A stretch of DNA of 5,353 bases, taken from positions 1-5,353 of the forward strand of contig JAAUQA010000270.1 in assembly GCA_012032855.1 (NCBI GenBank). Direction: 5' to 3'. The stretch comes from Candidatus Competibacteraceae bacterium (GTDB lineage Bacteria > Pseudomonadota > Gammaproteobacteria > Competibacterales > Competibacteraceae). Below, in pieces: positions 1-5,353 of this stretch; position 1 is the first letter of the stretch, and every line of letters starts with the position of its first letter. The notes under the pieces were generated by a model. That model did not search any database. It was not told where the DNA came from and worked only from the letters and a program-made list of their open reading frames with translations. Made by a program: the position numbers and the translations under genes.

Positions 1-335
1 CAATCCGTGCTCGTGAAGTGCAAAGTAAAGCGCCCCGTCTGCCAGTCATCGCATTGACCGCCAACGCGATGACTGGAGACCGGGAACACTGCTTGGCGAT
101 GGGGATGGATGATTTCCTGAGCAAGCCTTTCCGTAAAGAACAATTACTGGCTTTGTTAAAACGCTGGGCACCGTTGAGCACGGAGCCCGACAGGGCGAAA
201 AGACCGACCGCCGCGGCTAAAAATCACCCAGCTCTCAACAAGACACAGTCTTTCGTGGATAAGGTTCTCGACAGGATCGCTCGTGGCCTCTCTCTATCAG
301 TGAAAGATGCGACCCTATTACTGGCCACCGCCTAA
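1..335 (+). CDS. Receiver (REC) domain protein, C-terminal fragment, probably a hybrid sensor histidine kinase (5' partial)
   Basis: The frame is open from the left edge (first full codon at base 3) to TAA at 333-335, giving 110 residues, so the start lies outside the window. The first ~55 residues match the second half of a response-regulator receiver domain: a hydrophobic beta-4 strand ending in ALTANAM with the conserved Thr (residue 19), the [10 protein letters not shown] stretch with the conserved Lys (residue 41), then an alpha-5 helix ([10 protein letters not shown]). The phosphoacceptor Asp would be upstream and is not visible. ALTANAM followed by a [14 protein letters not shown] motif is typical of REC domains attached to hybrid histidine kinases, which is why I prefer that over a stand-alone regulator. 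The last ~55 residues are low in recognisable features; a piece reading KVLDRIARG resembles the start of an HPt domain but no phosphotransfer His motif follows. The gene converges on ccoP and its last 18 bases overlap it. Whether it senses redox or oxygen cannot be told. Confidence 0.8.
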   Translation, partial: IRAREVQSKAPRLPVIALTANAMTGDREHCLAMGMDDFLSKPFRKEQLLALLKRWAPLSTEPDRAKRPTAAAKNHPALNKTQSFVDKVLDRIARGLSLSVKDATLLLATA

Positions 336-1241
336 TTGATGCACATAAACCGCCAGCACCTTGATGTCATTCGGTTGTAAACGTTCATTCCAAGCCGGCA
401 TGTTGCGCATGTTCAACACCCCGTTCCAGATCAGATTCTTCACGACCGTCCGCTTATCCGCCAAGTTGTCTTGTCCGTTGACATCAGCAATGGTCCAGAT
501 GGTATCGGTCAGATTAGCGGCTCCCTGCGATTGCAACCCTTTGCCGTCCATACCGTGACAGTAGTGACAACCACCTTCGAACCCTTGGAATAACTGCTTA
601 CCGCGTTCTGTGGACTCGCTAACCCTGGCCGTGCCGGACAGGCTAAGCACATACTCTGTTACGTCATCCAGTTGGTCCTGATCAAGGGTTTCTTTAAATG
701 CAGGCATAAAACCCTGGCGACCATTGATCAGCACATGTTCAATCTGCTCCATCGAACCGCCCCACAACCAGTCGTCATCCGCCAGATTGGGGTACAGACC
801 AACGACGCCTTGGCCACCACGACCGTGGCATGCGGCACAATTGTCGCCGAATAGCCCTTTACCCACTGAACGGGTGAAATCTAACATTTCCGGATCATTG
901 CGAATGGTGGAGAAATCCGCTGCGGCGATTTTTTGCATGTATTCCTGTTGCCTCTGCGCAGCATTACTTTCAGTCAAATCATGCAGCAGCTTGGCGCGCG
1001 TATTCCAACGCGATTCTTTCTCTTGTCCGTCGACTTGGTAGGTGATCGTAGCCATGCCTTCCAACCAACCCCGACCCACCGGCCACGATGGATAAATGAA
1101 GAAATAAACCACAGCGAATACCGCTGTTGCATAAAAAGACCACAACCACCAGCGCGGCAAAGGGTTGTTGAACTCTTGCAAATCGCCATCCCAGGCGTGG
1201 CCCGTGGTTTGTACTGCAGTGCGTTGTTTCGTTTCGCTCAT
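318..1241 (-). CDS. ccoP: cbb3-type cytochrome c oxidase subunit CcoP (dihaem cytochrome c)
   Basis: This 307-residue protein is the membrane-anchored dihaem c subunit that accepts electrons from periplasmic cytochromes and passes them to CcoO. Residues 11-30 hold the FixP/CcoP N-terminal signature ([18 protein letters not shown]), followed by one membrane segment at about 31-50. Two cytochrome c domains follow: CAACH at 135-139 with the likely distal ligand Met179 (GFMPAF), and CHYCH at 225-229 with the likely distal ligand Met281 (RNMPAW). Length fits the family (about 300). The start at 1241 (MSETKQ) is chosen because AGGTGA at 1252-1247 sits five bases upstream. An ATG two codons earlier (1247) is too close to that site, and the longer in-frame extension to 1343 is merely antiphase to ccoQ. 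It is the last gene of the operon, and its stop overlaps the end of the convergent receiver-domain gene. No separate terminator fits between them. Confidence 0.96.
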   Translation of the reverse strand: MSETKQRTAVQTTGHAWDGDLQEFNNPLPRWWLWSFYATAVFAVVYFFIYPSWPVGRGWLEGMATITYQVDGQEKESRWNTRAKLLHDLTESNAAQRQQEYMQKIAAADFSTIRNDPEMLDFTRSVGKGLFGDNCAACHGRGGQGVVGLYPNLADDDWLWGGSMEQIEHVLINGRQGFMPAFKETLDQDQLDDVTEYVLSLSGTARVSESTERGKQLFQGFEGGCHYCHGMDGKGLQSQGAANLTDTIWTIADVNGQDNLADKRTVVKNLIWNGVLNMRNMPAWNERLQPNDIKVLAVYVHQLGGGQ

Positions 1242-1437
1242 TTCCATCACCTGGCCGGCCAGAGGTATCGGCGGACTCGTCCTCGAAAGGAATATATTTA
1301 TAGGATTCCAAGCGCCGGGTCCGCTGTTTTCCCGTGAATACATAGATCAAGATGGCGCAAAAAGTGGAAAAGAACAGCAACAAGGCAAAAATCTTGCTGT
1401 TCCCCATATCGGTGAACCAGAGTAGCCAGTCGAACAT
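979..1437 (-). CDS. ccoQ: cbb3-type cytochrome c oxidase subunit CcoQ (no stop at the usual place; frame runs on into ccoP)
   Basis: CcoQ is a small single-span membrane subunit that helps assemble or stabilise the cbb3 complex. The genuine part is residues 1 to about 55-64: a short N-terminus (MFDWLLWFTDMG), one membrane helix at about 14-36 (FALLLFFSTFCAILIYVFTG), a basic cluster (KQRTRR), and the family's YKYIPFEDE-like acidic tail. The start at 1437 follows GAGG at 1451-1448 and lies 23 bases after the ccoO stop. CcoQ proteins are usually about 50-70 residues, but this frame has no stop until 979, giving 152 residues. Everything past the ccoP start at 1241 is the antiphase translation of ccoP and does not look like a protein in its own right. 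One extra base near 1247-1251 would bring a TGA at 1249 into frame just before ccoP and end CcoQ at about 64 residues. The identity is firm from position and N-terminus; the 3' end is doubtful. Confidence 0.8.
   Translation of the reverse strand: MFDWLLWFTDMGNSKIFALLLFFSTFCAILIYVFTGKQRTRRLESYKYIPFEDESADTSGRPGDGNERNETTHCSTNHGPRLGWRFARVQQPFAALVVVVFLCNSGIRCGLFLHLSIVAGGSGLVGRHGYDHLPSRRTRERIALEYARQAAA
1247..1252 (-). promoter_or_regulatory. Ribosome binding site that decides the ccoP start
   Basis: On the - strand AGGTGA lies five bases before the ATG at 1241, a near-ideal Shine-Dalgarno match and spacing. It would lie only zero bases from the alternative ATG at 1247, so it supports the MSETKQ start. 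The TGA inside it is out of frame for ccoQ by one base. Confidence 0.6.
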
Positions 1438-1460
1438 GATCGTGTTACCTCGCTCGCCGG

Positions 1461-2192
1461 TTAACGGAATTCGACGAAATAGCCTTCGTCGTATTGGCTG
1501 AAGTCCACCATCGTACCGAGCACTTGCAGATAGGCGACCAGCGCTTCCATCTCAGTGATGCGATTGGGGAGGCCGTCATAATCATTCCGCGCCTGTTTCA
1601 ATAAGCTTTCCTCGGCCTTAGTAACATCCAAGCTGTCGGCGATATCTTTACCGTAAGTCACGACGTTGGCCGAGTATTCCTCCTCGGTCAGGGAGTAGGG
1701 CACGCCGGTTTTGCGCAAAGCCCATAAGCGCGTGGAGACATCGGAATAATCCAGATCATTCTCTAACAGCCAAGGGTAGTTAGGCATGATGGATTGGGGC
1801 ACTACCGAGCGGGGCGCCACTAGATGTTGCACATGCCACTCATTGGAATACTTGTTGCCGACCCGCGCCAGATCAGGGCCGGTTCGCTTAGAACCCCATT
1901 GGAAGGGGTGATCGTATTGCGACTCCGCCGCCAGTGAATAATGGCCGTAGCGCAGCCATTCATCGCGGAACGGACGGATTTGCTGCGAATGACACAGATA
2001 GCACCCTTCGCGAACGTAAATATCCCGACCCCGCAGTTCCAAAGGTGTATAGGGGCGGACGCCCTCAACTTCTTCCACCGTTTCGTTGATATAAAACAGC
2101 GGGACGATTTCGACCAAGCCACCGATGCTGACTATGGTCAAAATCAACAAAATCATCAGGCCGGAATTGGTTTCGATATGTTCATGTCTCAT
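1461..2192 (-). CDS. ccoO: cbb3-type cytochrome c oxidase subunit CcoO (monohaem cytochrome c)
   Basis: This 243-residue subunit is the membrane-bound monohaem cytochrome c that hands electrons from CcoP to haem b of CcoN. One N-terminal membrane anchor spans about residues 12-34 ([21 protein letters not shown] without a cleavage site). The haem c site is CYLCH at 64-68 inside the family signature [18 protein letters not shown], and Met136 (SIMPNYPWL) is the expected distal ligand. The stretch [10 protein letters not shown] followed by [19 protein letters not shown] is also characteristic of FixO/CcoO. Length is slightly above the common 200-240 range. The start at 2192 is supported by GGAG seven bases upstream; the gene begins 18 bases after the ccoN stop, consistent with one transcript. 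Confidence 0.97.
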   Translation of the reverse strand: MRHEHIETNSGLMILLILTIVSIGGLVEIVPLFYINETVEEVEGVRPYTPLELRGRDIYVREGCYLCHSQQIRPFRDEWLRYGHYSLAAESQYDHPFQWGSKRTGPDLARVGNKYSNEWHVQHLVAPRSVVPQSIMPNYPWLLENDLDYSDVSTRLWALRKTGVPYSLTEEEYSANVVTYGKDIADSLDVTKAEESLLKQARNDYDGLPNRITEMEALVAYLQVLGTMVDFSQYDEGYFVEFR

Positions 2193-2210
2193 GCGAATTC
2201 TCCAGCCGGA

Positions 2211-3659
2211 TCAGGTACGGGCTAACTTAGCAGCGAGTTTAGCTTCCAGCGCTGCCTCTTCGCGTTTAGCGACAATGATGGTCATGGCAATGTTGTAGAC
2301 CATCACCAGATAACCCGCCAGGAAGCAGGCACCACCGATAGCGCGCCAGACGTAAGGGGTGTGCAGAAACTCTACGGTTTCGATGAAGGTGTAGGACAGA
2401 TTGCCATATTGGTCGAAGCCACGCAGCATCAAGCCCTGACCGATGCCCGCCACCCACATGGCGGTGATATACAGCACGATGCCGATGGTCGCTAACCAGA
2501 AATGCACATAAATCAACCCTTGGTCGTAAATCCGGGTATTCCAGAGCCGGGGTATCAGATGATAGAAGGAGCCGAACACGATCAATGCCACCCAGCCCAG
2601 CGCGCCGGAATGCACATGGCCGATGGTCCAGTCGGTGTAATGGGACAAGGCATTGACGCTCTTGAGCGACATCAGCGGTCCCTCGAAGGTGGACATGCCG
2701 TAGAAAGACAGCGACACGATCAGGAACAACATGATGGGATCGGAACGTAATTTGTCCCAAGCGCCTGACAGCGTCATAACGCCGTTGATCATCCCACCCC
2801 AAGACGGCAATAGCAGCAAGATCGAAAACGCGGCGGACAGGGAAGACACCCAATCCGGCAACGCTGTCCAATGTAGGTGATGCCCGCCCGCCCACATGTA
2901 AAGGAAAATCAACGCCCAGAAATGGATGATGGATAGGCGATACGAGTAGATCGGTCGCCCTGCCTGCTTGGGTATGAAGTAATACATCATGCCCAGGAAG
3001 GCAGCAGTCAGGAAGAAACCGACCGCGTTATGGCCGTACCACCACTGAGTCATCGCATCCTGAACGCCGGCGAACAGGCTGTAGGAATCAAACAGGCTGA
3101 CCGGCACCACCAGATTATTGAATACATGCAGAATGGCGACCGTCAGGATGAACGCCAGATAAAACCAGTTCGCTACGTAAATATGGGGCTGATTGCGGCG
3201 ATGCAGGGTGCGTACATAAACCCACAGATAGCATACCCAAACCAGGGTGATGGCAATATCCAACGGCCATACGAATTCAGCGTATTCACGACCCTGGGTC
3301 ATGCCGAGCATGTAGGTCACGGCACCTAGTCCGACACCGGCTTGCCAACCCCAGAAAGTGAATTCTGCCAACCAAGGATGCGCTAAGGGTGCCTGACAGG
3401 TCCGTTGCACAACATAATAAGAGGTCGCGAATAAGGCGTTACCGCCGAAGCCGAAGATGACCATCGTGGTGTGAACCGGTCGGAGCCGACCAAAGGTAAT
3501 ACCCGGTAGATCATAGTTGAGGAGGGGGTAGGCCAGCTCCAAGGCGATGTAAAGACCGGCTCCCATACCCACCAATCCCCAGACCAGGGCCATGATGGTG
3601 AATTTGCGAACGATGTCGTAATTATATTGTTCTGAGGATAATGCTGCGCTGTGGGCCAT
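2211..3659 (-). CDS. ccoN: cbb3-type cytochrome c oxidase catalytic subunit CcoN
   Basis: This 482-residue polytopic membrane protein is the haem-copper oxygen reductase core, which reduces O2 to water and pumps protons. Ligands visible in order: His63 ([11 protein letters not shown], low-spin haem b), His210 (WWYGHNAV, CuB), Tyr254 (LYMWAGGHH, the Tyr that C-family oxidases cross-link to a CuB His), His260 and His261 (CuB), and His348 and His350 in [14 protein letters not shown] (high-spin haem b3 and low-spin haem b). Glu326 in STFEGPL matches the conserved acidic residue of the C-family proton channel. About twelve hydrophobic segments are present, and nothing essential is missing. The start at 3659 ([15 protein letters not shown]) is preceded by AAGGG at seven bases. 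It is the first gene of the operon, and the 191 bases upstream should contain its promoter. The downstream maturation genes (ccoG, ccoH, ccoI, ccoS) are not in this window. Confidence 0.98.
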   Translation of the reverse strand: MAHSAALSSEQYNYDIVRKFTIMALVWGLVGMGAGLYIALELAYPLLNYDLPGITFGRLRPVHTTMVIFGFGGNALFATSYYVVQRTCQAPLAHPWLAEFTFWGWQAGVGLGAVTYMLGMTQGREYAEFVWPLDIAITLVWVCYLWVYVRTLHRRNQPHIYVANWFYLAFILTVAILHVFNNLVVPVSLFDSYSLFAGVQDAMTQWWYGHNAVGFFLTAAFLGMMYYFIPKQAGRPIYSYRLSIIHFWALIFLYMWAGGHHLHWTALPDWVSSLSAAFSILLLLPSWGGMINGVMTLSGAWDKLRSDPIMLFLIVSLSFYGMSTFEGPLMSLKSVNALSHYTDWTIGHVHSGALGWVALIVFGSFYHLIPRLWNTRIYDQGLIYVHFWLATIGIVLYITAMWVAGIGQGLMLRGFDQYGNLSYTFIETVEFLHTPYVWRAIGGACFLAGYLVMVYNIAMTIIVAKREEAALEAKLAAKLART

Positions 3660-3740
3660 ATGTGTACCCTTGGCTAGTGTTGGCTCATACCGGTTAATCG
3701 TGTTCAGTAATGGGTGGGGCCATTACCGCAGTAAAATAGT

Positions 3741-3763
3741 GGGAAATAGAACGTGCAATTCCC
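3741..3763. promoter_or_regulatory. Imperfect dyad upstream of ccoN, possible operator
   Basis: GGGAA at 3741-3745 and TTCCC at 3759-3763 form a 23-base dyad with a 13-base centre, about 80-105 bases before the ccoN start. It lies in the only non-coding stretch before the operon, where regulation by oxygen would be expected. It does not resemble the FNR/ANR site TTGAT-N4-ATCAA, and I find no convincing copy of that site between 3660 and 3850. A loose promoter-like pair on the - strand (TTGCAC followed 17 bases later by TTTACT) overlaps the dyad. Five-base arms can occur by chance, so support is weak. Confidence 0.2.
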
Positions 3764-3850
3764 TTAGACGTAAGCATCTTACTAAACATGATGCGCTTAA
3801 CTCAATCGGATAGCGGATTTTACATCGGTTATTACCAACCCATTCGTTCA

Positions 3851-4207
3851 CTAATCGCAGGGATTTTCACCTTCCCGCAGATAACGTCCGGCAACCCAGC
3901 CCCGGACGCCGTGATATTCGATTTCACACCAGCGGGGGCGTTTTTTTAGTATTTGCTGCTGTTCGGCATCCGAAAGAGCACTGAACTCCTCTAAAGTAAG
4001 GCCGCCGACACAGCCGAGATTCTTAATACAACGGCCAGTGGCAGGAATCTCTCCCACCTTTTGCGAACGCCAATCCGCTGCCGCGCGAATGTTCAGCACA
4101 TCATCGGCAGCGACATCACGCACTTCCCAGTAGTCGGGACCGTCCGCATCGGCAAAAACAATTCCGGGGATAATTACCAGACACAACCATATAAAGTATT
4201 TTCTCAT
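3851..4207 (-). CDS. Small exported SH3-domain protein
   Basis: The 118-residue product begins with a signal peptide (MRKYFIWLCLVIIPGIVFA, predicted cut after residue 19 before DADG), so it probably acts in the periplasm. The rest is a bacterial SH3 domain. LNIRAAADWRSQKVGEIP at about 38-55 is the usual first half, and RWCEIEYHGVRGWVAGRYLRE at 92-112 the usual second half. The two halves are separated by a ~25-residue, probably helical insert (about 67-91) rich in Leu, Glu and Gln. Four cysteines remain after cleavage (60, 66, 94, 117) and could form two disulfides. Such domains often bind peptidoglycan or peptides, but the partner is unknown here. The start at 4207 is chosen because it places the signal peptide at the N-terminus; in-frame ATG (4252) and TTG (4273) codons upstream would bury it. 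The Shine-Dalgarno is weak (AGAAAA). It is on the same strand as ccoN but separated by 191 bases. Confidence 0.8.
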   Translation of the reverse strand: MRKYFIWLCLVIIPGIVFADADGPDYWEVRDVAADDVLNIRAAADWRSQKVGEIPATGRCIKNLGCVGGLTLEEFSALSDAEQQQILKKRPRWCEIEYHGVRGWVAGRYLREGENPCD

Positions 4208-4295
4208 TGTTTTTCTAGCGCTTAATTTGATGGTATTAGGGGGGTTGTTCATGCATGTCGTATCCAAAGACAAGTTGGGCGCCTGGATTGCTGCG

Positions 4296-4322
4296 ATTAT
4301 AGACCATTGCTTGCAGGGTAAA
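4296..4322 (-). promoter_or_regulatory. Candidate promoter for the SH3-domain gene
   Basis: Reading the - strand, a perfect -10 hexamer TATAAT lies at 4301-4296, with TTTACC (four of six -35 consensus bases) at 4322-4317. The 15-base spacer is shorter than the ideal 17. Transcription would start near 4289, leaving about 80 bases of leader before the ATG at 4207. It suggests the SH3 gene is transcribed independently of the pirin gene upstream. Confidence 0.35.
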
Positions 4323-4368
4323 TTCGTAGAACTCCTCTCCCCGTTGAGGAAGCGCAGGTATGCTATAT

Positions 4369-4401
4369 CTGAGGTCGCCGAGTTGTGCTCCGCAACCTCA
4401 G
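4369..4401. repeat. Inverted repeat (possible hairpin) downstream of the pirin gene
   Basis: CTGAGGT at 4369-4375 pairs perfectly with ACCTCAG at 4395-4401 around a 19-base loop; GTTG/CAAC inside the loop offers an alternative inner pairing. It begins 23 bases beyond the pirin stop and could end or stabilise that transcript. No T-run follows it on the - strand, so it is not a standard intrinsic terminator in that direction. On the + strand four Ts follow (GGTTTTAT). A shorter TCCTC/GAGGA pair lies at 4333-4350. Confidence 0.3.
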
Positions 4402-4423
4402 GGTTTTATACGAAAAAGGCGAT

Positions 4424-5120
4424 TTAGCACAGATCGAATAACAACACCTCGGCACTACTCAATCCCTCAAAGTGAGCTCGACGGGTATCTTCGATCTTCG
4501 CGCCGTCGCCGCTACCAAGCGGTTGCCCGTTAACGGTGACGTTACCCCGCGCAACATGAACATACGCCTTACGCCCGGGAGCGAGTTCGTGTTGTACCTC
4601 CTCGCCTGCTTCGAGCAAGGTGCCGTACAAAAAACCATCATGATGCGCTTGCAACGAGCCGTCTCGGCCATCGGGGGAGACCAATAACACCAAACGCCCA
4701 CGACGTCTTCTACTGAGAAGTGCCGTTCCGCATAGCCCGGTTCCACGCCCATCGTGTTGGGTTGCAACCAGATTTGCAGAAAATGCACCGGCTTTTCCTT
4801 GGAACGGTTGAACTCGCTGTGCATGACCCCGGTACCGCACTCATGCGCTGCACATCACCCGGTCGAATCACCGAGCCGTTACCCATGCTGTCTTTATGTT
4901 CCAGAGCACCTTCCAGCACATAGCTGACGATTTCCATATCCCGGTGCCCGTGGGTGGCGAAGCCACCTCCCGGCGCAACGGTATCGTCATTGATCACCCG
5001 CAGATTCGAAAGTCCCATGTATGCGGGATCGTAATACTCACCGAATGAGAAGGTGTGATAGCTATTGAGCCAGCTGAATTGCGCATGGCCTCGATCATCA
5101 GCTTGTCTTATTTGAACCAT
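4424..5120 (-). pseudogene. Pirin-family (YhhW-like) bicupin protein, broken by two single-base deletions
   Basis: Three successive - strand frames together spell one pirin-family protein. Residues 1-95 come from 5120-4836 ([20 protein letters not shown] to DVQRMSA), 97-138 from 4833-4708 ([20 protein letters not shown] to AERHFSVE), and 140-232 from 4705-4427 (RRGRLVLLVSPDGRDGSLQA to AEVLLFDLC). One base is missing at the CC at 4835-4836 (reads GCGGTACC where GCGGGTACC restores [10 protein letters not shown]) and one at about 4706-4705 (GAAGACGTCG). Restoring both gives exactly 232 residues, the normal size for YhhW-type pirins, with the metal ligands His57, His59, His101 and Glu103 all in place. 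Pirins bind iron or a similar metal in the N-terminal cupin; some show quercetin dioxygenase activity in vitro, and the cellular role is often unknown. As it stands, translation stops at 4710 after 136 residues and loses His101, Glu103 and the second cupin. The start at 5120 has GGAG seven bases upstream. Either a recent pseudogene or two sequencing errors; otherwise the coding sequence is undamaged. Confidence 0.85.
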
Positions 5121-5186
5121 GGTTTATCTCCACTTGTATTTTCCAACAGGGAAATAACTTAGTGGAATGCTGGGGTTTGATAAATC

Positions 5187-5215
5187 CTTAAAAAGAGTAC
5201 GCATTGTTGCGTCAA
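5187..5215 (-). promoter_or_regulatory. Candidate promoter of the pirin gene
   Basis: On the - strand TTGACG (five of six -35 consensus bases) at 5215-5210 is followed, after exactly 17 bases, by TTTAAG (four of six -10 bases) at 5192-5187. Transcription would begin near 5180, about 60 bases before the ATG at 5120. The -35 element sits inside the palindrome at 5203-5225, which would let a bound protein block it. Confidence 0.45.
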
Positions 5216-5225
5216 ACGCAACAAT
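5203..5225. promoter_or_regulatory. Perfect 10-bp inverted repeat over the pirin -35 element, likely operator
   Basis: ATTGTTGCGT at 5203-5212 and ACGCAACAAT at 5216-5225 are exact reverse complements separated by CAA. The core contains the T-N11-A arrangement seen in many LysR-type sites, but a TetR-like or other dimeric regulator is equally possible. No T-run follows on either strand, so a terminator is unlikely. It overlaps the candidate -35 box of the pirin gene, the position expected of a repressor site. Confidence 0.5.
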
Positions 5226-5269
5226 CGTCACGCTTGATAAGGCGTGTATTGTGGGGTCTGTATAATATA

Positions 5270-5353
5270 TTAAACAGTAGCCACTATTTTTCTCGCGCCA
5301 GCAAGCTTGATCGCCCTGCGTACTTGAGGGTTGCCTGAATCGGATATATGCTT
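5270..5353 (-). CDS. Possible 3' end of an unidentified gene entering from the right edge
   Basis: Reading the - strand from the last base, one frame is open for 27 codons and stops at TAA (5272-5270); it ends SGNPQVRRAIKLAGARKIV plus three residues. The composition looks protein-like, and the GNPQVRRA stretch faintly recalls the GN-x-x-(L/V)RRA motif near the C-terminus of IS110-type transposases, but the resemblance is too short to name it. Two other - strand frames are also open from the edge, one to a stop near 5285 and one to the TAA at 5125-5123, so openness alone proves little. Sequence beyond the window is required to decide. Confidence 0.2.
   Translation of the reverse strand, partial: KHISDSGNPQVRRAIKLAGARKIVATV

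Noticed and set aside
283..328. GTGGCC / GGCCAC inverted repeat as a terminator between the receiver gene and ccoP
   Set aside because: The six-base arms are 34 bases apart, lie in coding sequence, and no T-run follows.
724..1041. + strand open frames opposite ccoP and ccoQ
   Set aside because: They are reverse-strand shadows of conserved cytochrome genes without ribosome binding sites or recognisable domains.
1242..1343. Longer ccoP with 34 extra N-terminal residues
   Set aside because: The extension only covers ccoQ sequence in another frame, contains no family features, and AGGTGA at 1252-1247 fits the start at 1241.
2266..2895. 209-codon open frame on the - strand inside ccoN
   Set aside because: It is an antiphase shadow of the intact, strongly conserved ccoN frame and has an Arg/His-rich composition with no recognisable motif.
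4208..4273. Longer SH3 protein starting at TTG 4273 or ATG 4252
   Set aside because: Either start would place up to 22 polar residues before a clear signal peptide; the ATG at 4207 gives a normal exported protein.
5261..5266. TATAAT on the + strand as a rightward promoter
   Set aside because: The nearest -35-like hexamer (TTGATA at 5234-5239) is 21 bases away, too far, and no + strand gene is visible before the window ends.

Overview
The window is chromosomal DNA from a proteobacterium. It is most likely a gammaproteobacterium with respiratory metabolism, because the best-conserved genes form a complete ccoN-ccoO-ccoQ-ccoP operon for a cbb3-type (high-affinity, proton-pumping) cytochrome c oxidase in the usual gene order. 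Base composition is near 50% GC. The genus cannot be fixed by reading alone. I see no rRNA, tRNA, CRISPR array or complete insertion sequence.

Layout from left to right. (1) Bases 1-335, + strand: the 3' end of a response-regulator receiver (REC) domain protein, probably the C-terminus of a hybrid sensor kinase that begins outside the window. Its stop codon lies inside the 3' end of ccoP on the other strand, an 18-base convergent overlap. (2) Bases 318-3659, - strand: ccoN (3659-2211), ccoO (2192-1461), ccoQ (from 1437) and ccoP (1241-318), tightly packed and each with a recognisable ribosome binding site. CcoN carries all the expected haem and copper ligands, CcoO one CXXCH haem site and CcoP two. 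The ccoQ frame has no stop where the small subunit should end and reads on into ccoP. (3) Bases 3660-3850: the ccoN upstream region, with a weak dyad and no convincing FNR/ANR box. (4) Bases 3851-4207, - strand: a small exported SH3-domain protein. (5) Bases 4208-4423: a gap holding a candidate promoter for the SH3 gene and a few inverted repeats. (6) Bases 4424-5120, - strand: a pirin-family (YhhW-like) cupin gene broken by two single-base deletions. Restoring both gives exactly 232 residues with all four metal ligands. (7) Bases 5121-5353: a promoter region for the pirin gene with a perfect 10-bp inverted repeat centred on its -35 element. At the right edge there may be the tail of another - strand gene.

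How the genes work together: CcoN, CcoO and CcoP form the electron path from soluble cytochrome c through CcoP and CcoO haems c to the haem b / haem b3-CuB centre of CcoN, and CcoQ helps assembly or stability. The SH3 protein and pirin genes share the operon's strand, but their own upstream signals make them likely separate transcription units. I do not find an undescribed multi-gene system here. The points most worth checking are the pirin frameshifts, the missing ccoQ stop (all three breaks are explained by one lost base each, so sequencing error must be considered) and the palindrome over the pirin promoter.
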